NCBI GenBank assembly: GCA_938092065.1
Contig: CALKND010000017.1
Span: 178,297-242,296, forward strand
Length of the DNA stretch: 64,000 nucleotides
Direction of reading: 5' to 3'
Source of the DNA: an uncultured Rhodospirillales bacterium
Lineage (GTDB): Bacteria > Pseudomonadota > Alphaproteobacteria > Rhodospirillales > JABHCV01
The translations under genes and the position numbers were made by a program. Shown in pieces: positions 45,937 to 52,994 of the stretch. Under the pieces are notes generated by a model. It was not told the DNA's origin. It did no database searches and was given only the letters and a program-made list of their open reading frames with translations. Every line of letters starts with the position of its first letter. Positions within the stretch are counted from its first letter, which is position 1.

Positions 45937-47097
45937 CTAGCCTAGTTGTAGCAGTCTTGTCAGCACAGTACCTTCTTTAAAAAATAGGCCAACACTGGTA
46001 ACCGATAAATCATGGCGTGTTTGCAACGCTAGTAATTTAGCAGCTTCCTCATCCAAATCAGTACCGGTCAGTTTGTGGATGCCATCATCAATTAAATCAG
46101 TCAATCCGTCGATAAAATCAAGACGAGAATCAATAATACTACTGTCTGTGTTGATTGCTGACCTTGTGGTGTTCACAGTTGTCAAAGCCGCATCAATCTG
46201 AGCAATTGTTACCTCAATACCTTCGTCAGTGGCAAATTTACCCAATTCATCTACAGCTGTCAGGCTCAGGTCGCTTGATGAAGTAGCTACACCGCTCACG
46301 GTCAACTCATCGCCTCCGCTTTCGTTTAAGGCAACAGTTAGGTCATCGGGTGAAGAGCTGATGAGATTGGTCCCCAAAAAACTTGCAGCTCCGACCAAGG
46401 TGGTAATTTTTGTTCTAATTAAATCAAACTGGGTTTCAGCTGAACTGCGTGTCGTATTGGTGGCGACAGTCCCATTCGTTGATGAGGCTAAGCCAAGGTC
46501 AGTTCCAAGATTGTTTGTGACGTCAATGACGTTTATGTCATTGCCATCGGCGGCCGTAATGACAAGTGCATTCCCATCGGAGACACTCGCTGTAATTCCA
46601 GTAATGGCTGATATTTGTGCAGCAATAGAAGTAAAGGTCGATCCTGCGGAATTTGTGATGACAGTGGTAGTCCCGTCATGGACAATTTTAAAATTGTCGC
46701 CGTCAACAGCTCCACTGATAGTATCAGTCACATCGGCGCTCGCATCTGAAACCACGTTACCGGTGGACGTGGTCGATACGGCACCAGAAACTGCGCCACC
46801 TTTGGCGGCCGTTACCAGAGATTTTGCAGTGTTAAGCAGGCTAATGATTTCATCGAGACTGGCAACTGTGCCACCAGTGATAACTGCTGCATTGGTTAAT
46901 CTTTCTTTTGCTTCTAATAGATTGACTGTACGCGCAGACAATTCTTGAGCATCAAAAAAGGCTGCCACCCCATCAAAGGGGCTGGATACGCGTAAACCAG
47001 TGGTGATGCGCTTTGATGAGGCATCGATAAGTGCTCTTGCCTGGCTCAGTGCGACTAAGGTTGAACGAGTCTGTGCTGTAATGGGTATGTCAGCCAT
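45937..47097 (-). CDS. Flagellin (atypical)
   Basis: A 386-residue filament subunit. The N-terminal D0/D1 helix (STLVALSQARALIDASSKRI-T-TGLRVSSPFDGVAAFF) and the C-terminal helix (GTDLDEEAAKLLALQTRHDL) follow flagellin, with the S-x-R-I-x-x-G-L-R-V motif. The centre is Thr/Val/Ala-rich beta sequence with many possible glycosylation residues. The N-terminus MADIPITAQTRS differs from the second flagellin at 63.4 kb (MATDINLSASIR), so they are not recent copies. It is followed by flaF. An 18-base stem-loop ends 26 bases before its ATG. Confidence 0.88.
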   Translation of the reverse strand: MADIPITAQTRSTLVALSQARALIDASSKRITTGLRVSSPFDGVAAFFDAQELSARTVNLLEAKERLTNAAVITGGTVASLDEIISLLNTAKSLVTAAKGGAVSGAVSTTSTGNVVSDASADVTDTISGAVDGDNFKIVHDGTTTVITNSAGSTFTSIAAQISAITGITASVSDGNALVITAADGNDINVIDVTNNLGTDLGLASSTNGTVATNTTRSSAETQFDLIRTKITTLVGAASFLGTNLISSSPDDLTVALNESGGDELTVSGVATSSSDLSLTAVDELGKFATDEGIEVTIAQIDAALTTVNTTRSAINTDSSIIDSRLDFIDGLTDLIDDGIHKLTGTDLDEEAAKLLALQTRHDLSVTSVGLFFKEGTVLTRLLQLG

Positions 47098-47397
47098 TAC
47101 TTAATCTCCAAGCAAAAAACATGCTATGGAAAATACCATAGACAACAATAGTTTCCTCGCTATTAGGCTGAAATAATGCTTGTGTTTGGAATTCTGCAAA
47201 CAAAACATTTAAATTCCATCGTCATTTTAACGAGGAAGACATTAAGTAATTACAAAAAATTACTTGATTATTATTTACTATACCAAATTATAACACTTTT
47301 GGGAATAGGTTAACTTTTCAAGCGCTCTCGCAGAGATAGTGTAGTGAAACCTGACGGATGAGGGCAAGGCACTTAAATATGGTAGTCTGGATATGTT
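47098..47397. other. Divergent region flagellin / methyltransferase
   Basis: This 300-base AT-rich region contains the flagellin leader stem-loop (47124-47141) and a second dyad GTTTG-GAATTCTG-CAAAC (47184-47201). The minus-strand text of that dyad includes GCAGAATT, which is also in the dyad before the second flagellin. No GG-N10-GC promoter was found on the flagellin strand. Confidence 0.5.
47124..47141 (-). promoter_or_regulatory. Stem-loop in the first flagellin leader
   Basis: On the minus strand CTATGG-TATTTT-CCATAG forms a 6-bp stem with a 6-base loop. It ends exactly 26 bases before the flagellin ATG. The second flagellin has an unrelated 18-base stem-loop at exactly the same distance, which suggests a shared translational or regulatory role. 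Confidence 0.55.
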
Positions 47398-48324
47398 GTG
47401 ACATTGGATTTTGAGAAACTAAAAAAGACCAATACTATTTATCGAAGTTTACTTGCTGGAAAACTAGTGTCCCCAGAAAACATTGAGGTTATCCATCATC
47501 GCACTAGAGATATGGAAATACCAGTTCTGCGTGACAAAAAAAGTCGAGTTATCTTCCTTAAGGAAGCTTTTGAACAACGGTTTTATACCCAATCTGGTGA
47601 TGGTGGGGATCTGGAAGCCGAGACGCATCTGACCGATACCACTGATGGTGGGGTGGTGCGCTCAAAAAAGCTTAAAGATGAGGATCGACGTATTGAACAA
47701 TTCTTGCCATCTATAAAAGGAAAATCTGTTTGTGACTTCGGTACTGGTCATGGTTTTTTCTTAGATCTGTGTGTGGGTGTTGCTTCCCAGGTTAGCGGTG
47801 TCGAATTGCGTGTGGGATGTGTTAATGATATTCAATTGCGTCTGGGTGATAGTGTCTCGGTTCAGCCCTCTCTGAAAGATTTTGAACAACCCTTTGATAC
47901 CGTCACCATGTTCCATGTTCTTGAACATTTAGAAAATCAGCAGGGGCATCTTGACAGTGCATATAAGGCCCTAAAGAGGGGTGGAGCAATTATCATTGAA
48001 GTCCCACATGCAGAAGATTTTCTCTTGGAAAAGATGGCTCTGGAGGCCTTTTATGATTTTAGTTTCTGGAGTGAACATTTGATCCTCCACACTCGGACCA
48101 CCATCCACTACTTCTTGCAGGCTGCAGGTTTTATTGATATTAAAATTTTCCCATTTCAGCGCTTTGGTTATGCCAACCATTTGCATTGGTTGCGCCATGG
48201 CAAGCCGGGTGGTCATGACATCTACAACGATATCCCGAGTAATGAGTTCGATCAGTCTTATCGTGAGTTCCTTTGCCAACACAACTGGTCAGATACCTTA
48301 ATCGCTACTGCACGTCGCCCGTAA
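47398..48324 (+). CDS. Class I SAM-dependent methyltransferase
   Basis: A 308-residue protein. The SAM-binding motif I is SVCDFGTGHGFFLDLCVGV, motif II/III lies around FDTVTMFHVLEHLENQQGHL, followed by RGGAIIIEVPHAEDF. It resembles Methyltransf_23-type enzymes that often methylate sugars or other small acceptors in polysaccharide clusters. The N-terminal 90 residues are an extra helical region. The start is GTG; no ATG is close. It is the first gene of the modification island next to the flagellin gene, and its 3' end overlaps the convergent TPR gene by 27 bases. Acceptor unknown. Confidence 0.75.
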   Translation: MTLDFEKLKKTNTIYRSLLAGKLVSPENIEVIHHRTRDMEIPVLRDKKSRVIFLKEAFEQRFYTQSGDGGDLEAETHLTDTTDGGVVRSKKLKDEDRRIEQFLPSIKGKSVCDFGTGHGFFLDLCVGVASQVSGVELRVGCVNDIQLRLGDSVSVQPSLKDFEQPFDTVTMFHVLEHLENQQGHLDSAYKALKRGGAIIIEVPHAEDFLLEKMALEAFYDFSFWSEHLILHTRTTIHYFLQAAGFIDIKIFPFQRFGYANHLHWLRHGKPGGHDIYNDIPSNEFDQSYREFLCQHNWSDTLIATARRP

Positions 48325-50379
48325 TGCTACACAGACGTTTTCAATAACGTATGACCAGTCGCCAATTGTGGCTTGGCGAAATAATTGCATTGATGGATAC
48401 CAAGGTGTTGTGTCACCATAAAGCATCCAACGCCAATCAGGCACAAATGGAAGCAATGTCCAGACACAGCATCCAAGGGCTCCAGCTAAATGGGCAGGGG
48501 AAGAGTCGATAGAAATAACTACATCAAGATTTTTCATAGCCGCAGCTGTTTCATTAAATGAGGTCAGCTCAGGTGCTAAATCGACAATGGTTTTTCCTAG
48601 CACCTTATTTGCTTCCCCATCATGACCCAATTGAAGGCTGAATATATTGACGTCTTCAAGTTTCAGCATTGGTGCCAGATAAGATGGGTGGATTGATCGA
48701 TTTCTGTCATTTTTGTGTTTTGGATCACCAGCCCAAACCAACCCGACCCTGAGCCCATTGTATGCATCTAATCGCTCGTGCCACTTTTGAGTAAGTTCTT
48801 CTGGCGCAAATAAATAAGCCTCAGGTGCCGGAATAGAATTTTTATTAGTACCAAGCAAATTGGGCAAATCAAGCATGGGTGCATGGAAATCAAAATGGCT
48901 AGGTGTATTACCAGGTCCAGTTATTTGAAAATTTTCAAAAGAACCAGATATATGCTCATTCAAAATTTCGGGTGCTTCTGTAATCACACAACCACCGCGT
49001 TCCTGGATAAGTGGAAGGTAACGAACAAACTGAATGAAGTCACCAAGGCCTTGTTCTGGATAGAGAAAAAGTGTTTTTCCCTTGATGTTCTCGCCTTGCC
49101 AAAAAGGTGCCTCATAGGAGCGTCGTGTCTTTTTCAGCGGATGACAATCCCAACGACTGGAATAACCTTTCCACCCTCTCTCAAAATCACCTTTTAGCAA
49201 AAAGGCAAGGCTAAGATTATAGTTAGCTTCTGCATAGTCAGGCTTGACTTCAAGAGCTTTGGAAAAGCAAGTCATCGCCTTGTCTAGGTCCCCTAATTCT
49301 TTGAATAGGACACCTAGGTTGCAATGGGCATCTGCGAAATTTGGATTTATGCTTATCGCTTTGCAGTAACTGGCGATAGCTTCATCGGTACAGTTTTGCT
49401 CTTTCAGGGCATTACCCAAGTTGCTGTGGGCCTCAACGTAATTTGGCTTTATTTCTAGTGCTTTTATAAGGACAGCTAACGCCTCATCTGGCCTCTCTAG
49501 TTTGAGAAGAACATTACCCATGTTGTTAAGTGCTGCCGCGTATAGAGGCTTGTTGGCAAGAGCTTTGGTGTAATAGTCCAATGCTTCTTCCAACCTATCT
49601 TCATTGTTTGAAACTATTCCCAAAGAAAAGAGTGCCTCGGAGTGATCAGGTTTCAGAGCAAGTGCCTTTTGAAAACAGACGATTGCCTGTTCATTTTTTC
49701 CTATTTTCACCAGCACAGTACCAAGATTAAGTGCTGTTTCAGCGGAGTTAGGTTTGATTCCTAGCGCCAGCCGATAACAGGCAATGGCTTCCTCGGGCAT
49801 TCCAAGTTCGGCCATTGCGTTGCCCAAGTTGTTGTGGGCATCAAAGTAGTCTGGCCTGATAGAGATGGCTTTGTGATAACTTGCAACCGCTTGATTTGGT
49901 TGCCCAAGTGTCATTAGCACGTTGCCTAAATTATTATGGCCCTCAAAGTAATCATTGTTTATGGTCAGTGCCTTCTTGAAATACTTGACTGCCTGCTCCG
50001 GTTGGCCCTGAGAAATAAGGGCGTCGGCTAAATTGTTATGTGCATTTATATAGTCTGGTTTGATGGCAATTGCCCTGTGGTAGTTGGCTAAGGCTTTTTC
50101 TGTTTGGCCCAACTCGAGCAATGCTGAAGCAAGATTGTTGTATGCCTCAGCATAATCAGGTTTGTGATTTGTGGCGAGCGTGATTAGCTCAACTGCGTCA
50201 TCAAAATTGCCTCTTTGCAGAGCGATTACACCAAGTTGGTTTAAAGCGATTGGATGATTAGGGTCAGTTTTCAGGATCTGTTGGTAAAGAGGCTGTGCTT
50301 GATCAAGACGTCCAGCCACATGGAGCTCTGTAGCTTCGTTCAAAAGGACGGATGTTTGGATTTCGCTATCGGGACTCAT
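48298..50379 (-). CDS. TPR protein with glycosyltransferase-like domain
   Basis: A 693-residue protein. Residues about 10-415 contain some twelve TPR repeats with the consensus A-E-A-H-x-N-L-G-x-x-L. The C-terminal part (about 435-690) has LFLYPEQGLGDFIQFVRYLPL, LRVGLVWAGDPKHKNDRNRS and VISIDSSPAHLAGALGCCVW, the nucleotide-sugar-binding pattern of GT-B heptosyltransferase-type (GT9/GT41-like) enzymes. It would glycosylate proteins held by the TPR superhelix. It is the last gene of a four-gene minus-strand operon (OGT-like, FkbM, radical SAM, this gene). The 82-base gap before it holds no terminator. Confidence 0.78.
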   Translation of the reverse strand: MSPDSEIQTSVLLNEATELHVAGRLDQAQPLYQQILKTDPNHPIALNQLGVIALQRGNFDDAVELITLATNHKPDYAEAYNNLASALLELGQTEKALANYHRAIAIKPDYINAHNNLADALISQGQPEQAVKYFKKALTINNDYFEGHNNLGNVLMTLGQPNQAVASYHKAISIRPDYFDAHNNLGNAMAELGMPEEAIACYRLALGIKPNSAETALNLGTVLVKIGKNEQAIVCFQKALALKPDHSEALFSLGIVSNNEDRLEEALDYYTKALANKPLYAAALNNMGNVLLKLERPDEALAVLIKALEIKPNYVEAHSNLGNALKEQNCTDEAIASYCKAISINPNFADAHCNLGVLFKELGDLDKAMTCFSKALEVKPDYAEANYNLSLAFLLKGDFERGWKGYSSRWDCHPLKKTRRSYEAPFWQGENIKGKTLFLYPEQGLGDFIQFVRYLPLIQERGGCVITEAPEILNEHISGSFENFQITGPGNTPSHFDFHAPMLDLPNLLGTNKNSIPAPEAYLFAPEELTQKWHERLDAYNGLRVGLVWAGDPKHKNDRNRSIHPSYLAPMLKLEDVNIFSLQLGHDGEANKVLGKTIVDLAPELTSFNETAAAMKNLDVVISIDSSPAHLAGALGCCVWTLLPFVPDWRWMLYGDTTPWYPSMQLFRQATIGDWSYVIENVCVALRATCSSD

Positions 50380-50461
50380 CTGCGCCTCACGAGCAACTTT
50401 GAAGATCAGTCAAAAAACAAACAATTTCTATCTTGAAGTAAGGCGGCTATCCTAAGGAACC

Positions 50462-51850
50462 TTAGATTTGGCGGAATCCTCTGAACCCAACCTGACGGTC
50501 TTTATACAAATCCGTGACCTGTTTCACCGCTTCTTGTTTAGCCGTATCATAATAATTGGTAAGCAATTTGGTGTTAGCTTCAGTCAAAGATTCATAAAAT
50601 TCTTCATCGCTTAATTCAGTGAAATTAGCCGCCAGTAAATCTGAGTTAACATGCTTGTTTTCATAAAAATCGGCGACATCCTTTATTAGTCCCTTATCAA
50701 TCGCATCATAGTAAAGCGGTGACCCCGGGTAAGGTGTTACCGGGCGAATGGTGCGCATTTGTGCGAAATCATCATATTTCAAAAGAAAATCAACGGCTTC
50801 CTTCAAGGTCCGTTTGTTATCTCCAATGTTTCCAAACATCATGTTAAGTCCTGGGCTGATACCGGCTTCAAGGGTCATCTCTATGCCCTTGACCACCATT
50901 TCCGTACGCAAGCCTTTTTTCATATTCTTGAGAACTTCATTGTCCATTGCTTCGATGCCGTAGTTGATAAAGACACAACCAGAATCTTTCATCATCTTCA
51001 CTAGTTCGACAGAGCAATAATTTAGGCGCCCGTTGCAGTTCCATTTCACCGGTAGGTTTCGCCTCCTGAACTCTCGGCAGACATTTTCTGTATGCTCCAC
51101 GGAGGACATCAACAAGTCATCTTGGAAGGAAACATAGGTGATGCCAAACTCCTTGTGCAGGTATTCAACTTCGTCCAGTAAATCAACTGGATTGCGAGCT
51201 CGGTAGCCAGTATCCATACGATAGCAAAAAGTACATTTGAAGGTGCAGCCTCTGGCTGACATCAACGGCATGCCAAAGTCTGTTTTCTCCATTCGGGGTT
51301 CTCTTTCCAGCCTGTAATAATCGATAGGAAATTTTTTGTATGCAGGCCAAGAGATTGTGTCGAGGTCCTTAATTAGTGGACTTCGTTGGTTTATTGTTAC
51401 TTTTGCCCCGTCCTTGAAAGCAATCCCTGAGACTTCGCTTAACGGCGTTTTCTCATCTAACGCTTTCATAAGAACTACGGTTGTATGCTCACCCTCGCCC
51501 ATGGCAACGATATCTGCGCCAGTTTTTTTGATAAAATACTCTGGCTCAGGAGTTGGTCCATAGCCGCCAATTATGTATGTGGGACGATTTTTTGACTCAT
51601 TAATAGCGGCTGAAATTTTTAATAGTTTATTGTATTGATAATAACCGGCAATAACACTGACCATGGCTATGTCATAATGGTGATCGTCCAGATATTGGGT
51701 CAGGTGAGCGTCAGGATAATGATATTTATCTTGGCTATAGACCTCAACATCATGCCCGTGCTCCTCCAGGACTGAGGCTATATAACCAAGCCCCATGGGA
51801 AATAAGTGTGTATAGGAATCGTTGTCATAAACAACTAAGAGAACACGCAT
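50462..51850 (-). CDS. Radical SAM enzyme with N-terminal B12-binding-like domain
   Basis: A 462-residue enzyme. Residues 1-130 form a Rossmann-type domain like cobalamin-binding domains of class B radical SAM proteins (MRVLLVVYDNDSY...HGHDVEVYSQD, VVMGEGE-like segment DIVAMGEGEHT), but the D-x-H-x-x-G motif is not seen. The radical SAM cluster is Cys202, Cys206 and Cys209 (GCTFKCTFCYR), followed by the barrel, with FINYGIEAMDNEVLKNMKKG and RPVTPYPGSPLYYDA. Such enzymes commonly methylate unreactive carbons. The target here is unknown; a sugar or flagellin side chain is a guess from context. It lies between FkbM and TPR-glycosyltransferase genes. Confidence 0.82.
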   Translation of the reverse strand: MRVLLVVYDNDSYTHLFPMGLGYIASVLEEHGHDVEVYSQDKYHYPDAHLTQYLDDHHYDIAMVSVIAGYYQYNKLLKISAAINESKNRPTYIIGGYGPTPEPEYFIKKTGADIVAMGEGEHTTVVLMKALDEKTPLSEVSGIAFKDGAKVTINQRSPLIKDLDTISWPAYKKFPIDYYRLEREPRMEKTDFGMPLMSARGCTFKCTFCYRMDTGYRARNPVDLLDEVEYLHKEFGITYVSFQDDLLMSSVEHTENVCREFRRRNLPVKWNCNGRLNYCSVELVKMMKDSGCVFINYGIEAMDNEVLKNMKKGLRTEMVVKGIEMTLEAGISPGLNMMFGNIGDNKRTLKEAVDFLLKYDDFAQMRTIRPVTPYPGSPLYYDAIDKGLIKDVADFYENKHVNSDLLAANFTELSDEEFYESLTEANTKLLTNYYDTAKQEAVKQVTDLYKDRQVGFRGFRQI

Positions 51851-52151
51851 AATTTAAATCTCCGAACGTCAATAATCATGATTGAAAACAATCTAATAAC
51901 ATTAGCTACAATACAATAAATCATAGCCCTTTTGAAAAATACAGATAATGTGTTTGAATTGGATGACGCATAAGACATATGTAAGTATTGCAAATGCAAC
52001 AATATGAACTTGATCGAGTTCTTCATTTCTTTGACGCTCATCATTCTGATGCTACCCATTGGTCCATTTCTACCAACTCTTTCAAATATTACACAATTAT
52101 CATATATTATCAAATAGTTTAGAGAATAGTAAAATTTTTACGCTCGAAAAC

Positions 52152-52994
52152 TTAGGATAAAAATTTTAAATATTGCTCCGCAAAAGTAGATTTTGTTTTT
52201 GTGTCGTAGGCCATCAAGGCTCGAAGAACTATATCAAAAGATTCGTATATATCGTTCAGGATCAGGGCAATTTTTTTTAACTGTTTAGAACTTAGCTGAT
52301 CGAATTTGGTGAAATCTTTGATGAATACAGCGTCAGCATAAGTTACTTGGCTAAGTTGACCTCTTATATCGTTATTAAGGGTCATCGGCTGTAAAATTCT
52401 GCTGACCAGCGGGTCAAATTTGTGAAATATAAACCCCAATTCTCGAAGGTATAACTCAACTTCGGAAAACAGGGGTTGTTCCTCGTACATGGGTAGAAAC
52501 TCAACCTCTGTATGGATGACAAGGCAATCTTTAAGGCGATTAACCCCGTTTCGGAAAACTTCCAATTCTGCCCCTTGAATGTCAATTTTTAAGTAATCCA
52601 CTATAGTGATTTCATTAATATCATCGAGACGTACAGTAGGTATTGAAAGGCGTTCTTCCACCTTGCCCCATTCTGGAAATCCGTGAAGATAGTTCAGTAA
52701 ATTTGTGTTTGGTTCCAACAAAGAAGTCATGCCCTGTGCTTGGCAAACCCTTAATTCTTGTTGGTTGCCATCATAAATTGCACTAGGAAAATAGGTTTCA
52801 TTCGGTCCTTTTATAGCATTTAGCCTAGCCAAAGCATCCAAATTTGGTTCAAATCCGTACACTTGTGCCAATCCAGAATCGAGAAGTGGTTTATAAGGAG
52901 CATCCCCATCAATTGGGTTAGCTCCAATATCTATTACATTGATGGGACATTCGATTTCCATAAGGCTTGCAAGGCTTGGGCGCTTCTTTGTCAT
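52152..52994 (-). CDS. FkbM family methyltransferase
   Basis: A 280-residue SAM-dependent methyltransferase. Motif I is INVIDIGANPIDGDAPYKPL with VYGFEPNLDALARLN as motif II, and VDYLKIDIQGAELEVFRNG is the FkbM hallmark strand (K-x-D-[IV]-[EQ]-G-x-E). These enzymes O-methylate sugars and polyketides. It starts 4 bases inside the end of the OGT-like gene (ATGA), so the two proteins are probably made together; the natural inference is that it methylates a sugar added by that transferase. The 300 bases between this gene and the radical SAM gene hold only a 92-codon frame of poor composition. Confidence 0.85.
   Translation of the reverse strand: MTKKRPSLASLMEIECPINVIDIGANPIDGDAPYKPLLDSGLAQVYGFEPNLDALARLNAIKGPNETYFPSAIYDGNQQELRVCQAQGMTSLLEPNTNLLNYLHGFPEWGKVEERLSIPTVRLDDINEITIVDYLKIDIQGAELEVFRNGVNRLKDCLVIHTEVEFLPMYEEQPLFSEVELYLRELGFIFHKFDPLVSRILQPMTLNNDIRGQLSQVTYADAVFIKDFTKFDQLSSKQLKKIALILNDIYESFDIVLRALMAYDTKTKSTFAEQYLKFLS

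Noticed and set aside
46229..46948. A 239-codon plus-strand frame opposite flagellin
   Set aside because: It mirrors the Thr/Ala-rich flagellin coding strand as Val/Ser-rich text with no motif; a shadow frame.
51835..52113. A 92-codon minus-strand frame between the radical SAM and FkbM genes
   Set aside because: No ribosome site, random-looking composition and overlap with the start of the radical SAM gene.
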